Program-made: the position numbers and the translations under genes | Origin: Candidatus Dormiibacterota bacterium | GTDB taxonomy: Bacteria; Chloroflexota; Dormibacteria; Aeolococcales; Aeolococcaceae | Reading direction: 5' to 3' | DNA: 64,000 nucleotides | NCBI GenBank assembly: GCA_036495095.1 | Contig: DASXNK010000067.1 | Location: 1-64,000, forward strand | Notes under the pieces: model-generated | Seen by the model: only the letters and a program-made list of their open reading frames with translations | The model's database searches: none | Told to the model about the DNA's origin: nothing | Part shown: piece by piece, positions 8,606 through 19,376 of the stretch | Position numbering within the stretch: position 1 is the first letter of the stretch | How the letters are laid out: each line of letters opens with the position of its first letter

Positions 8606-9805
8606 TCAGGTGAGCAGCCGCTGCGCCTGGATCGCGAACCAGAGGCGGTGGCGGACCCCGGGGTCGTCGAGGTCGACCGCGAGGCGGGTGGCGATCCGCT
8701 CCAGCCGGTAGACGACGGTGTGCCGGTGGATGCCGAGCTGCGCCGCGGCGTCGCCGAGGCTGCGCGACTCCAGCACCGCCTCGAGGGTGCGGAGCTGCTC
8801 GGTGCTGCGGGCGCTGCGGTCGACCATGCCGCCGAGGAGGCGCTCGACGTGGGCGCGCAGGGCGTCGTGGTCGGCGTCGAGGGCGGCGAAGACGCCGAGC
8901 TCGACGTCCTCGTGGAGAAGCTCGCCGGGCCGCAGCCGGCGGCCCACGTCGAGGGCGCGGTGGGCGCGGCGCGCCGCGGCGGCCACCTCCTCCAGGGTCG
9001 CCGCCACCGGCCCCACCCCGATCACCAGGGCGGCGCCGACGCCGGGCGACATCGCCCGCATCCCGTCGCGGAGGAGGCGGTCGACCCCGGCCCCGCCGTC
9101 CACCAGGGCGGTCCACACCCCGCGGTCGCCGACCACCAGCAGGCCCCGGGCGGAGCGCCAGGCGGCGCCGAGCAGCCGGTCGGCGTCGACGCCGGGGGCG
9201 ACGGCGCAGGCGAGCAGCCGGTAGGGCGGCCGGAGCTCGAGGTCGCAGGCGGCCGCGAGCCGGCGCAGCTCGGGGGAGACGTCGCCGGCGAGGAGCCGGC
9301 CGAGGACCCGGTCGCGCTCCCGGTCGCGCTGGCGCACCAGCCGCTCGCGGGTCTCGAGGTAGGCGCTCCCGACCGCCCCACTGATCTCGTCCAGGTACTC
9401 CAGCACCTGCTCGCTGAGCGCCACCACCGTCTCCGGGGGCAGCCCGCCCATCCGGGTGGCGGCGTCGACGACCTCGCGCCACACCACCTTGGCGGCGAGC
9501 CGGTAGCCGCGCAGCAGCACCTCCAGGGGCACGCCGAGCTCGGCCTGCTGCGCGCCGGCCAGGCCCAGGGTGGCGAGCTCGTCGGGATGCGGCCGGCGGC
9601 CGTCGTGGAGCTGGCGGAGGAGGGCGTGGAGGCCGTCTCGGCAGGCGGCGACGATCGACCGGAGGTAGCGCATCCGGCTGAACTCGGGGGGCAGCTCCAG
9701 CTCCTCGCTGAGCCGGCGGGCGAGGCGGCGGGCGATCTCGTCGGACCCGGCGAGCAGGGTGGCGCTGACCTCGGCCGGCAGCCGGGGCGCCTCGGTGATC
9801 GTCAT
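8606..9805 (-). CDS. PucR/CdaR-family transcriptional regulator
   Basis: A 399-residue DNA-binding regulator. The N-terminal half is a helical sensor-like region, the middle (about 190-300) is a GGDEF-related ligand region typical of CdaR/PucR proteins, and the C-terminus holds the PucR helix-turn-helix (LGDAAAQLGIHRHTVVYRLE, about residues 352-371). Such proteins usually activate purine, sugar-diacid or amino-acid catabolism genes. The ATG at 9805 lies 6 nt after a TATGAT hexamer with no ribosome site, suggesting a leaderless mRNA. It is divergent from the di-iron protein gene, its most likely target. Confidence 0.9.
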   Translation of the reverse strand: MTITEAPRLPAEVSATLLAGSDEIARRLARRLSEELELPPEFSRMRYLRSIVAACRDGLHALLRQLHDGRRPHPDELATLGLAGAQQAELGVPLEVLLRGYRLAAKVVWREVVDAATRMGGLPPETVVALSEQVLEYLDEISGAVGSAYLETRERLVRQRDRERDRVLGRLLAGDVSPELRRLAAACDLELRPPYRLLACAVAPGVDADRLLGAAWRSARGLLVVGDRGVWTALVDGGAGVDRLLRDGMRAMSPGVGAALVIGVGPVAATLEEVAAAARRAHRALDVGRRLRPGELLHEDVELGVFAALDADHDALRAHVERLLGGMVDRSARSTEQLRTLEAVLESRSLGDAAAQLGIHRHTVVYRLERIATRLAVDLDDPGVRHRLWFAIQAQRLLT

Positions 9806-9811
9806 CCGGCA

Positions 9812-9817
9812 ATCATA
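9812..9817 (-). promoter_or_regulatory. -10 element for leaderless pucR-type gene
   Basis: TATGAT on the minus strand is followed by only 6 nt before ATG 9805, so transcription would begin at or next to the start codon. No clear -35 is seen 17 nt upstream. Confidence 0.55.
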
Positions 9818-9901
9818 TGGTCACGGTGGCCAAATTTCCGCCAGCGAGCGGTGGGGCCGGGCCGATGACTTGGCCGGGCTGTAGGAGCGAACATACTGAC
9901 A

Positions 9902-10696
9902 ATGCTGTATGGAGAACTCTTCGACCGCCTCGAGCGGGCCCGGTGGCAGCTGCGCACCGACATCCCGTTCCACGAGATCGATCGCTCCAAGGTGAGCGAT
10001 CAGTGGATCCACGACCTGCGCCAGGTCTGCCTCACCGAGTTGAGCGCGCTGTACGCGACCGAGATGTTCCTCCGGGACTTCTACGCGGACATCGACTTCT
10101 GCAGCTTCGTCTCCATCTGGTTCTACGAGGAGATGAAGCACTACCTCACGCTGCGGCGCTACCTCGAGCACTTCGGCCAGGAGTTCGACGACGAGGTCGA
10201 GCTGCCCCGGCTGCGCCTGACCTTCGCCGAGGGGCCCGCGATCGAGACCCTCACCATGCACTTCTGCGGCGAGCAGCGCCTCGCCCACTGGTACACGGCG
10301 TTCAGCCGCGAGGCTCCCGAGCCGGTGCTGGGGCTGATCTTCAAGACCCTCGCCGCCGACGAGCTGCGCCATGCCGCCTGCTACGCCAGCTACCTGCGCA
10401 AGGCCGTCAAGAACCGCCCCGAGGTCCTGCCCGACATCCTCCGGATGACCCTCTGGATGCTGCGCAGCACCAACGACGCCCCCAAGCACCCCACCGCCAT
10501 CACCGTGCCCTCGGTGGTCTCGAAGCTCGAGGACCCGGAGTACGTGCAGCGGATGCTCAACCTGTACCTGCCCGGCCGTGACCACGAGGCGCCGGTGCAG
10601 CGCCGGGTGCTGGCGGTGATGTCGGAGCTCGCCGGCGAGCGCATCGAGAAGGTCAAGGACCTGCTGCCGCTGATCCGCGGCGCCCAGGTCGCCTGA
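9902..10696 (+). CDS. Ferritin-like di-iron protein, acyl-ACP desaturase-like
   Basis: A 264-residue helical protein. Two metal-binding ExxH motifs are visible: EEMKH near residues 78-82 and DELRH near 156-160, each with further Glu residues in neighbouring helices (TEMFL, EQRLAHW). This is the pattern of di-iron ferritin-like enzymes such as acyl-ACP desaturases and related oxygenases. No signal peptide is present, so it acts in the cytoplasm. ATG 9902 has only a weak distant ribosome site (GGAG about 14 nt upstream). It is divergent from the PucR-type regulator. The substrate is unknown; desaturase is the best family guess. Confidence 0.75.
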   Translation: MLYGELFDRLERARWQLRTDIPFHEIDRSKVSDQWIHDLRQVCLTELSALYATEMFLRDFYADIDFCSFVSIWFYEEMKHYLTLRRYLEHFGQEFDDEVELPRLRLTFAEGPAIETLTMHFCGEQRLAHWYTAFSREAPEPVLGLIFKTLAADELRHAACYASYLRKAVKNRPEVLPDILRMTLWMLRSTNDAPKHPTAITVPSVVSKLEDPEYVQRMLNLYLPGRDHEAPVQRRVLAVMSELAGERIEKVKDLLPLIRGAQVA

Positions 10697-10702
10697 GCCT
10701 GA

Positions 10703-10726
10703 GCCGGGGCCCGCGAGGGCCTCGGC
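10703..10726 (+). terminator. Predicted intrinsic terminator after the di-iron gene
   Basis: A 10-bp GC-rich stem with one G-U pair and a GCGA tetraloop starts 7 nt after the stop codon at 10696. No T-run follows. It separates the di-iron gene from the aromatic operon. Confidence 0.5.
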
Positions 10727-10752
10727 CGGTCGGGGCAGATCCGGGCCGCTCC

Positions 10753-10758
10753 TATAAT
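10753..10758 (+). promoter_or_regulatory. -10 element of the aromatic operon (leaderless)
   Basis: A consensus TATAAT lies 6 nt before ATG 10765. The transcript would start at or beside the acylphosphatase start codon. No obvious -35 is present. This appears to be the promoter for the 12-gene run to 21577. Confidence 0.65.
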
Positions 10759-10764
10759 CGGCCC

Positions 10765-11049
10765 ATGACCGAGCCCCGCGTCCGCGTTCGCGCCCTGGTG
10801 CGCGGACGGGTCCAGGCGGTCGGCTTCCGCGCCTTCGTCCTCCACCACGCCCAGGCGCTGGGGCTCGGCGGCACCGTCGCCAACCGTCCCGACGGCACCG
10901 TCGAGTGCGTCGCCGAGGGCAGCCCGTCCGCGGTCGAGTCGCTGGTCGAGCGGCTCCGCCGGGGGCCGCTCGGCGCCCGGGTCGAGGCCCTCGAGGTGCG
11001 CCCCGAGGAGCCCCGGGGCGAGGGCGTGCCGATGCGGGTGACCGCGTGA
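10765..11049 (+). CDS. acyP: Acylphosphatase
   Basis: A 94-residue enzyme that hydrolyses acyl phosphates. The signature GRVQAVGFRAF (about 14-24, with the phosphate-binding Arg) and the catalytic Asn in VANRPDGTVE (about 39-48) are intact. It is the first gene of the aromatic amino-acid operon; its stop overlaps the aminotransferase GTG. The ATG sits 6 nt after TATAAT, so it is probably translated from a leaderless mRNA. Its role in this operon is unclear. Confidence 0.93.
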   Translation: MTEPRVRVRALVRGRVQAVGFRAFVLHHAQALGLGGTVANRPDGTVECVAEGSPSAVESLVERLRRGPLGARVEALEVRPEEPRGEGVPMRVTA

Positions 11050-12236
11050 CCCTCAGATTCGCCGAGCGGATGTCGCGGCTGGGCACCGAGGGGGCCTTCG
11101 AGGTGCTCGCCCAGGCCCGGGTGCTCGAGGCCCAGGGCCGCGACGTCATCCACCTGGAGATCGGCGAGCCCGACTTCGAGACCCCGCCCAACATCGTCGA
11201 CGCGGCGGTGGCGGCGATGCGCGGCGGCCACACCCACTACACCCCGGCGAGCGGGATCATGGAGGTCCGCGAGGCGGTGGCCCGCTCGGTGAGCGAGAGC
11301 ACCGGCGTCGAGACCTCGCCGCTCAACGTGGTGCTGACCCCGGGCAGCAAGAACATCATCCACTTCGCGCTGCTGAGCCTGGTGTCCCCGGGCGACGAGG
11401 TGCTCGTCCCCGACCCCGGGTACCCCAACTACGCGTCGCTGACCAACTTCGTCGGCGCGGTGCCGGTGTCGGTGCCGATGCGCGAGGAGCACGGCTTCCG
11501 GCTCGACGTCGACGAGTTGCGGCAACTGGTGACCGATCGCACCCGGATGATCATCATCAACACCCCGGCGAACCCCACCGGGGGCTGCCTCGAGCCCGCC
11601 GACGTCGTCGCCATCGCCGAGCTGGCGATGGAGCGCGACCTGGTGGTGCTGAGCGACGAGCTCTACTGGCGGCTGATCTACGAGGGCGAGCACGTCTCGC
11701 CCTACGCCATCCCCGGCATGGCCGAGCGCACCGTGCTCATCGACGGTCTCAGCAAGGCCTGGGCGATGTGCGGCTGGCGGCTGGGGATGGGGGTGATGCC
11801 GGTCGAGCTGGCCCGGCGGATGGACACGCTGATGATCAACACCTCGTCGTGCGCCGCCTCCTTCACCCAGCTGGCCGCGGTGGAGGCGCTCCACTCGCCC
11901 CACTCCGACGCCGCCGTCGACGCGATGCGCGAGGAGTTCCGCACCCGGCGCGACCTCCTCGTCGAGGGCCTGAACCGCATCCCGGGGGTTCGCTGCCACC
12001 GTCCCGCCGGCGCCTTCTACGTCTTCCCCAACATCACCGGCACCGGCTGGGGCGAGCGCCAGCTGGCTCACTCCCTGCTCCACGAGGCGGGGGTCGCCCT
12101 GCTCCCCGGCACCGCCTTCGGGGCCCACGGCGCCGGCTTCCTGCGGCTCTCCTACGCCAACTCGGTGGCCAACCTGGAGTGCGCCCTCGAGCGCATCGCC
12201 GTCCACCTGGCCACCGCCCAGCCCGCGGCGTCGTAG
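11046..12236 (+). CDS. PLP-dependent aminotransferase, class I/II (aspartate aminotransferase-like)
   Basis: A 396-residue fold-type I aminotransferase. Visible features are the substrate/PLP region (DPGYPNYAS near 126-134), the NPTGG motif near 177 with the PLP-contacting Asn, DELYWRLIY near 205, the PLP lysine in LSKAWAMCGWRLG near 235, and the carboxylate-binding Arg in RLSYANS near the C-terminus. GTG 11046 overlaps the acylphosphatase stop. Placed just before trpE in an operon ending with tyrA and aroA, it may transaminate aromatic oxo acids, but aspartate or other substrates fit equally by sequence. Confidence 0.92.
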   Translation: MTLRFAERMSRLGTEGAFEVLAQARVLEAQGRDVIHLEIGEPDFETPPNIVDAAVAAMRGGHTHYTPASGIMEVREAVARSVSESTGVETSPLNVVLTPGSKNIIHFALLSLVSPGDEVLVPDPGYPNYASLTNFVGAVPVSVPMREEHGFRLDVDELRQLVTDRTRMIIINTPANPTGGCLEPADVVAIAELAMERDLVVLSDELYWRLIYEGEHVSPYAIPGMAERTVLIDGLSKAWAMCGWRLGMGVMPVELARRMDTLMINTSSCAASFTQLAAVEALHSPHSDAAVDAMREEFRTRRDLLVEGLNRIPGVRCHRPAGAFYVFPNITGTGWGERQLAHSLLHEAGVALLPGTAFGAHGAGFLRLSYANSVANLECALERIAVHLATAQPAAS

Positions 12237-12246
12237 GCGGCCGGCC

Positions 12247-13770
12247 GTGTGCTCGCCTCCGGCGGTGACCACCGCGCCCAGCTGCCGGCCCTCGCTCGAC
12301 GGGGTGCGCGCGCTCGCCGCCGACCACGACCTGGTGCCCGTGGTCAGCGAGCTGCTCGCCGATCTCGACACCCCGGTGAGCGCCTTCCTGCGGCTGGAGG
12401 AGGAGGGGGCATTCCTGCTCGAGTCGGTGGAGGGCGGCGAGCGCCTGGCCCGCTACTCCTTCCTCGCCGCCACGCCGCTGTCGACGATCGCCCTGCACGA
12501 GGGCACCGCGACGGTCACCGGCCCCGGGGGGATCCGCACCGAGTCCTACACCGACCCCCTGGAGGTGGTCGAGCGCGCGGTCTCGCGGCTGCGGGTGGCC
12601 CCGCTCGAGGGCCTCGACGTCCCCTTCCGCGGCGGCGCCGTCGGCTTCCTCTCCTACGAGGCGGCGACCCGATTCGAGCGGGTGCCGGTGGCCGCCCACG
12701 ACCGGCTCGGCATCCCCCACGGGTGGTTCGCGGTGGTCGACACCGTGATCGTCTTCGACCACGCCCTCCACCGCATGCTGCTCATCACCCATGCGCACAC
12801 CGGGGAGGGGGCCGACGTCGACGCCGCCTACGCCGACGCGGTGCGCCGGCTCGGCGAGCTGCGCGACCGCCTGCGGCGACCGCTGCCACCGCCCGCGCCG
12901 ATGCCCGCCGAGCCGGCGGTGGTCCCCGATCGCGAGGAGCTGGCCAACCTCAGCCGCGACGACTTCGTCCGCAGCGTCCGCCGCTGCAGCGAGTACATCC
13001 TCGCCGGCGACATCTTCCAGGTGCAGATCGGCCGCCGCTTCGCGCTGCCGCTGCGGGTGGCGCCGTTCGACCTCTACCGGGCGCTCCGCTCGATCAACCC
13101 CAGCCCGTACATGTTCTTCCTGCCCACGCCGTCGTGCGCGGTGGTGGGAGCGTCGCCGGAGATGCTGGTGCGGGTCACCGGCCGCGACGTCGAGTACCAC
13201 CCGATCGCCGGCACCCGCCGCCGCGGCTCCACCCCGGAGCGCGACCTCGAGCTCGAGCGCCAGCTGCGCGAGAGCGAGAAGGAGCGCGCCGAGCACCTGA
13301 TGCTCGTCGACCTCGGGCGCAACGACCTCGGGCGGGTGTGCGCCACCGGCAGCGTGCAGGTGACCGAGTACATGGAGGTGGAGCGCTACTCCCACGTCAT
13401 GCACCTGGTCAGCACCATCACCGGGACGCTGCGCGAGGGGACCACCGCGCTCGACGCGCTGCGCGCCTGCTTCCCAGCGGGCACGGTCACCGGCGCCCCC
13501 AAGCTCCGGGCGATGGAGATCATCGCCGAGCAGGAGCCCGAGACCCGTGGCGTCTACGCCGGGGCGGTGGGCTACCTCGCCTTCGGGGGCAATCTCGACA
13601 CCGCGATCGCGCTGCGCACCCTGGTGGTGCGCGACGGCGTCGCCTACGCCCAGGCCTCGGCGGGCATCGTCGCCGACTCCGAGCCCCACGAGGAGGCGCT
13701 GGAGATCGACAACAAGGTGGCGGCGCTGCTGGCGGCGGTCGAGCGCGCCAACCAGGGGCTGGGCCGGTGA
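12247..13770 (+). CDS. trpE: Anthranilate synthase component I
   Basis: TrpE makes anthranilate from chorismate with ammonia supplied by TrpG, the first committed step to tryptophan. The 507-residue product has the N-terminal Anth_synt_I domain with the feedback-site-like LLESVEGGERLARYSF and the C-terminal chorismate-binding domain (PSPYMFFLP, HPIAGTRRRG, DLGRNDLGRV, GTVTGAPKLRAMEIIAEQE). GTG 12247 starts 10 nt after the aminotransferase stop; the gene overlaps trpG (GTGA). No attenuator leader precedes it. Confidence 0.96.
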   Translation: MCSPPAVTTAPSCRPSLDGVRALAADHDLVPVVSELLADLDTPVSAFLRLEEEGAFLLESVEGGERLARYSFLAATPLSTIALHEGTATVTGPGGIRTESYTDPLEVVERAVSRLRVAPLEGLDVPFRGGAVGFLSYEAATRFERVPVAAHDRLGIPHGWFAVVDTVIVFDHALHRMLLITHAHTGEGADVDAAYADAVRRLGELRDRLRRPLPPPAPMPAEPAVVPDREELANLSRDDFVRSVRRCSEYILAGDIFQVQIGRRFALPLRVAPFDLYRALRSINPSPYMFFLPTPSCAVVGASPEMLVRVTGRDVEYHPIAGTRRRGSTPERDLELERQLRESEKERAEHLMLVDLGRNDLGRVCATGSVQVTEYMEVERYSHVMHLVSTITGTLREGTTALDALRACFPAGTVTGAPKLRAMEIIAEQEPETRGVYAGAVGYLAFGGNLDTAIALRTLVVRDGVAYAQASAGIVADSEPHEEALEIDNKVAALLAAVERANQGLGR

Positions 13771-14387
13771 GCGCGGGTTCGCTGCGCGGGGTTGTGGCCG
13801 TGGTCGACAACTACGACTCCTTCACCTACAACCTGGTGCAGTACCTGGGCGAGCTGGGCGCCCCCACCGCGGTGTTCCGCAACGACGCCGTGGCCGTCGA
13901 GGCCCTGGCCGCGATGGAGCCGGCCGCGGTGGTGATCTCCCCCGGGCCCTGCGACCCCGACCAGGCGGGGATCTCGCTCGAGGTGGTGGCCAGGATGGGC
14001 GCGACCACGCCGCTGCTCGGCGTCTGCCTCGGCCACCAGGCGGTGGGGCAGGCGTATGGTGGGCGGGTGGTGCGCGCCCCCCAGGTGATGCACGGGAAGG
14101 TGAGCGAGATCCATCACGACGGTGCCGGAATCCTCGAGGGCCTGCCCCGGCCCTTCGCCGCCACCCGCTATCACTCCCTGGTGGTGGAGCGGGCATCCCT
14201 GCCCGCCTGCCTCGAGGTCACCGCCTGGACCGCCGACGGCCTGGTGATGGGGCTCCGCCACCGTGAGCACCCGGTCGAGGGGGTGCAGTTCCACCCCGAG
14301 TCCATCGCCACCCGCTGCGGCCACGAGCTGCTCCGCGGCTTCCTGCGCCGCGCCGGGATGCCCGGCCTCGCCGGGGCGCCGGCATGA
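13767..14387 (+). CDS. trpG: Anthranilate synthase component II (glutamine amidotransferase)
   Basis: TrpG releases ammonia from glutamine for TrpE. The 206-residue class I amidotransferase has the N-terminal VVDNYDSFTYNLVQYLG, the oxyanion motif SPGPCDPDQAG, the nucleophile Cys in GVCLGHQAVG and the His-Glu pair in VQFHPESIATRCG. It is not fused to trpD, which is absent from the operon. GTG 13767 and its ATGA junction with trpC fix both ends. It could also serve p-aminobenzoate synthesis, as single amidotransferases do in some bacteria. Confidence 0.95.
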   Translation: MSAGSLRGVVAVVDNYDSFTYNLVQYLGELGAPTAVFRNDAVAVEALAAMEPAAVVISPGPCDPDQAGISLEVVARMGATTPLLGVCLGHQAVGQAYGGRVVRAPQVMHGKVSEIHHDGAGILEGLPRPFAATRYHSLVVERASLPACLEVTAWTADGLVMGLRHREHPVEGVQFHPESIATRCGHELLRGFLRRAGMPGLAGAPA

Positions 14388-15190
14388 GCCGGCTCGGCGC
14401 GCTCGAGGAGATCGTGGCCCGCAAGCACGCCGAGGTGGCGGCGCTGCGCCCTCGCGCCGCCGAGCTCTGGGCGCTCGCCGAGGCGGCCCCGCCGGTTCGC
14501 CCGCTGGAGGCGGCGCTGCGCGGCGGCAGGATCGTCGCGGAGATGAAGCGCCGATCCCCGAGCGGGGGGTCGCTCCGCCCCGAGCTCGACTGCGCCGCGA
14601 CCGCCCGCGCCTACGAGGCCGCCGGCGCCGCCGCGCTCTCGGTGTTGACCGACGGCCCCGGCTTCGGCGGCTCGCTCGACGACCTGGTCGCCGCCCGCGG
14701 GGCCACCGCGCTGCCGGTGCTGCGCAAGGACTTCGTCGTCGACCCGCTCCAGGTCGTCGAGGCCCGGGTGGTCGGCGCCGACGCGGTGCTGCTGATCGTC
14801 GCCGTGCTCGGCCCCGCGGGCGTCGACGAGTGCCTCGAGGCGGCGGCGCGCTGCCGGATCGCCGCCCTGGTCGAGGCCCACGAGGCCGAGGAGGTTGCGA
14901 TCGCCGTCGCCGCCGACGCCGCCCTGGTGGGCATCAACAACCGCGACCTCCGCACCCTGCGCACCGACCTGGCCACCTTCGCGCGGCTGCGCGCGCTGGT
15001 GCCGCCGGGCACCCTCTGCGTCGCCGAGTCGGGGGTGAGGGACGCCGCCGACGCCGCCCGGCTGGTGGCCGACGGAGCCGACGCGGTGCTCTGCGGCGAG
15101 GCGCTGATGCGCGCCGGCGAGCCCGGCGGGCGCTGCTCCGAGTTCGCCGCCGCCGCCCGCGCCGCGGCGTTGGAGCGTGCACCCCTGTGA
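14384..15190 (+). CDS. trpC: Indole-3-glycerol-phosphate synthase
   Basis: TrpC closes the indole ring from CdRP. The 268-residue TIM barrel has the N-terminal [12 protein letters not shown], the catalytic [13 protein letters not shown] (variant of KxSPSKG), [12 protein letters not shown], and the C-terminal VAESGV and [11 protein letters not shown] phosphate-binding loops. ATG 14384 overlaps the trpG stop and its own stop overlaps trpF GTG. In many genomes trpD lies between trpG and trpC; here there is no room for it. Confidence 0.96.
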   Translation: MSRLGALEEIVARKHAEVAALRPRAAELWALAEAAPPVRPLEAALRGGRIVAEMKRRSPSGGSLRPELDCAATARAYEAAGAAALSVLTDGPGFGGSLDDLVAARGATALPVLRKDFVVDPLQVVEARVVGADAVLLIVAVLGPAGVDECLEAAARCRIAALVEAHEAEEVAIAVAADAALVGINNRDLRTLRTDLATFARLRALVPPGTLCVAESGVRDAADAARLVADGADAVLCGEALMRAGEPGGRCSEFAAAARAAALERAPL

Positions 15191-15845
15191 TCGTGAAGGT
15201 GTGCGGGGTCCGCACCGCCGAGGTCGCCGAGGCCGCCGTCGAGGCCGGCGCCGGCCTGGTCGGGCTGGTGTTCGTCGAGCGCAGCCCGCGGCACGTCGAC
15301 GACCGCGCCGCCGACGCCGTCCGCGAGGCGGTGGCGGGGCGCGCCGACCTCGTCGGGGTGCTGGTCGAGCCCACCGCGGCGCTCTGCGACCACCTCGCCG
15401 CCCGCCACCGGCTCGCCGCGGTGCAGGTCCACGGCGAGGTCGATCCCGGGCTGGTCGCCGAGACCGCGGTGCCGGTGATCCGCGCCCTCAACGTCCGCAG
15501 CGCCGCCCACGCCTACACCGACCCGTGGTGGCCGGCCTCCCTGCTCCTCCTCGACTCCGCGCCCGAGGACGCCACCGCGCTGCCCGGGGGCACCGGCCGC
15601 CGCCTCCCCGCCGAGTGGGCCGCCGAGGTCGCCCGCCACCGCCCGGTGATCCTGGCCGGCGGGCTGCGTCCGGACACCGTCGCCGACGCCATCGCCGCGG
15701 TCAGACCCCGCGGGGTCGACGCCTCCAGCGGCCTGGAGAGCGCCCCGGGGGTGAAGGACCCGGCGCTGGTCCGCGCCTTCGTGCGCACCGCCCGGGCGGC
15801 GTTCGACCTGCTCGCGGCGGCGCCGGCGGCGGCGGGGGAGAGGCG

Positions 15846-15849
<4 letters not shown>
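15187..15849 (+). CDS. trpF: Phosphoribosylanthranilate isomerase
   Basis: TrpF converts N-(5-phosphoribosyl)anthranilate to CdRP. The 220-residue barrel starts with the signature VKVCGVR (catalytic Cys), has [19 protein letters not shown] and the phosphate-binding [12 protein letters not shown] and [15 protein letters not shown] (acid catalyst Asp followed by SSG). It overlaps trpC and trpB by GTGA junctions. Confidence 0.95.
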
Positions 15850-17041
<1,192 letters not shown>

Positions 17042-17045
<4 letters not shown>

Positions 17046-17851
17046 GCGTGGCCACCCCCGCCTCCCGGCTCGCCGCGGCCTTCGCCCGGCGCGAGCCCGA
17101 CAGCCTCCCCGGGCTGATCCCGTTCGTCACCGCGGGGTTCCCCAACCGAGACGACACCCCTGCGCTGCTCGCCGCCATCGAGGCCGCCGGCTGCCTCGCC
17201 GCCGAGGTCGGCATCCCCTTCAGCGATCCCCTGGCCGACGGGCCCACGATCCAGCGCGCCTCGCAGCAGGCGCTCGCCAACGGCGTCACCGTGTCCCGGG
17301 CGCTGGCGGCGGTCGCCGAGGCCCGCGACCGGGGGCTGACCATCCCGGTGGCGTTCATGACCTACGTCAACCCGGTGCTCGCCTACGGCCTGGAGCGCTT
17401 CTGCGCCGCGGCGGCGGAGGTGGGCGCGGAGGCGGTGATCGTCCCCGATCTCCCCGACGACGAGGCGGCGCAGCTGCGCGACGCGGCGGACGCGGCCGGG
17501 CTTGCCCTAATCTTGCTGGTCGCGCCCACCACGACCGCGGCCAGGCTCGAGGCCGCCTGTCGCCGGGCGACCGGCTTCGTCTACTGCGTCAGCGTCACCG
17601 GCGTCACCGGGGCGCGGGCGCACATCTCCCAGGAGGCGATCGACCTGCTCGCGCGCGTCCGGACCGTCACCACCCTGCCCCGTGCCCTCGGCTTCGGCCT
17701 CTCCCGGCACGAGCACGTGCGGGCCCTGCGCGGCCGCGCCGAGGCCGCGGTGGTGGCCTCGGCGCTGATCGATCGGATCGGCCAGACGCCCAACGCCCCG
17801 GTGGCCGCCACCGAGCGCTTCCTCGCCGAGATGCTGGGGGAGAGCCGATGA
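17042..17851 (+). CDS. trpA: Tryptophan synthase alpha chain
   Basis: TrpA cleaves indole-3-glycerol phosphate and channels indole to TrpB. The 269-residue barrel includes [11 protein letters not shown], the catalytic Glu and Asp in [15 protein letters not shown], and the phosphate loop [12 protein letters not shown]. The start is GTG 17042 (GTGA overlap); GTG two codons on is possible. An ATGA overlap joins it to aroH. Confidence 0.96.
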
Positions 17852-18294
17852 CGGCGGTGCGCGGCCTCCGCGGGGCCACCACGGTGGAGGCGGACGATCC
17901 GGCGGCGATCGTCGAGGCCACCCGGGAGATGCTCGCCGAGCTCATCGAGGCCAACCGCATCGACCCGGAGCAGGTGGCCGGCGCCTGGTTCACCACCTCG
18001 CCCGACCTGCACAGCGAGTTCCCTGCGGTCGCCGCGCGCCAGCTCGGCTGGGTCGACGTCCCCCTGATCTGCGGACAGGAGATGGACGTCCCCTACGCGA
18101 ACTCGCGCAGCATCCCCCGCTGCGTGCGGGTCCTCATCCTCGTCAACACCGAGCGCGGCCAGCGCGAGGTGCGCCACGTCTACCTGCGCGGCGCGCGCGC
18201 CATCAAAGAGGAGCTGGAGCGCGCCCGCACCGGTCAGCTGCCCGAGCCCGCCACCGCCAGCCACGGTCAGCGGCCCTCCGAGGTCCATCGATGA
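17848..18294 (+). CDS. aroH: Chorismate mutase, AroH (monofunctional) type
   Basis: The enzyme rearranges chorismate to prephenate for Phe and Tyr. The 148-residue product matches the trimeric Bacillus-type Aro[14 protein letters not shown] at the start, [12 protein letters not shown], the active-site [11 protein letters not shown] (catalytic Arg and Glu region) and [10 protein letters not shown], ending HVYLRGAR. An extra tail of about 30 residues follows. Both ends use ATGA overlaps (trpA before, aroF after). Confidence 0.95.
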   Translation: MTAVRGLRGATTVEADDPAAIVEATREMLAELIEANRIDPEQVAGAWFTTSPDLHSEFPAVAARQLGWVDVPLICGQEMDVPYANSRSIPRCVRVLILVNTERGQREVRHVYLRGARAIKEELERARTGQLPEPATASHGQRPSEVHR

Positions 18295-19349
18295 TCATCG
18301 TCATGAAGTCCGGCGCCAGCCGATCCGACATCGACCGCATCTGCGGAAAGGTCGAGGCGCGGGGCCTCAAGACCCACCTCAGCGAGGGCGAGGACCGCAC
18401 CGTGATCGGCGTGATCGGCCACGACCCGTTCTCGGTGAAGGACGCCTTCACCCACGATCCCTCGGTCGAGGACGTGGTCCGCATCACCAAGCCGTACAAG
18501 CTGAGCGGCCGCGAGTTCCGCCGCGCCGACACCGTGATCACCCTGCCCAACGGGCTCACCATCGGCGGCGACGAGGTCGTGCTCATGGCCGGCCCGTGCA
18601 GCGTCGAGAGCGAGGAGATGCTGCTGGAGACCGCCCGCGCGGTTCGCGACGGCGGCGGCCACATCCTCCGCGGCGGCGCCTTCAAACCGCGGACCTCCCC
18701 CTACGCCTTCCAGGGCCTGGGACGGGCCGGGCTGCAGCACCTCGCCGAGGCGCGACGCCAGACCGGGCTGCCGGTGGTCACCGAGGTGATGACCCCGAGC
18801 GAGGTGGAGTGGGTCGCCGAGATCGCCGACATCGTCCAGATCGGCGCCCGCAACATGCAGAACTTCGACCTGCTCCGCGAGGTCGGCCGCCACACCCGCC
18901 CGGTGCTGCTCAAGCGCGGCCTCAGCAACACCATCGAGGAGTGGCTGCTCAGCGCCGAGTACGTGCTCTCCCAGGGGAACTACAACGTCATCCTCTGCGA
19001 GCGGGGCATCCGCACCTTCGAGACCATGACCCGCAACACCCTGGACATCGCCTGCGTGCCGCTGCTCGAGGAGCTCAGCCACCTGCCGGTGATCATCGAC
19101 CCCTCCCACGGCACCGGCCGCTGGTCGATGGTGGCCGCCTGCGCCCGCGCCGCGGTCGCCGCCGGCGCCGACGGGGTGATGATCGAGGTCCACCCGCGTC
19201 CCGACGAGGCGCTCTCCGACGGCCCCCAGTCGCTCACCCCGCAGAACTTCGCCGCGCTGGTGCCGCAGCTGCGCCGGGTGGCGGCGGCGGTGGGGAAGCG
19301 GCTCGCCGAGCCGGTGCGGACCGGCGCCGACACCGCCGTTGCCGGGTAG
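18291..19349 (+). CDS. aroF: 3-Deoxy-7-phosphoheptulonate synthase (DAHP synthase, type I beta)
   Basis: This first shikimate-pathway enzyme joins PEP and erythrose 4-phosphate. Residues 1-75 form the ferredoxin-like regulatory domain of the Thermotoga/Bacillus-type enzymes (starts [15 protein letters not shown]). The barrel has [33 protein letters not shown] and the metal ligands in DPSHGTGR and [13 protein letters not shown]. Size (352 aa) is normal. The regulatory domain may sense an aromatic end product; which one is not visible. Confidence 0.95.
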   Translation: MIIVMKSGASRSDIDRICGKVEARGLKTHLSEGEDRTVIGVIGHDPFSVKDAFTHDPSVEDVVRITKPYKLSGREFRRADTVITLPNGLTIGGDEVVLMAGPCSVESEEMLLETARAVRDGGGHILRGGAFKPRTSPYAFQGLGRAGLQHLAEARRQTGLPVVTEVMTPSEVEWVAEIADIVQIGARNMQNFDLLREVGRHTRPVLLKRGLSNTIEEWLLSAEYVLSQGNYNVILCERGIRTFETMTRNTLDIACVPLLEELSHLPVIIDPSHGTGRWSMVAACARAAVAAGADGVMIEVHPRPDEALSDGPQSLTPQNFAALVPQLRRVAAAVGKRLAEPVRTGADTAVAG

Positions 19350-19376
19350 GCCCGGGCGGTGGGGGAGGGCCCCACG

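Noticed and set aside
12237-12246. Tryptophan attenuator or T-box before trpE
   Set aside because: Only 10 nt separate the aminotransferase stop from trpE, and no Trp-rich leader peptide or T-box core is present.
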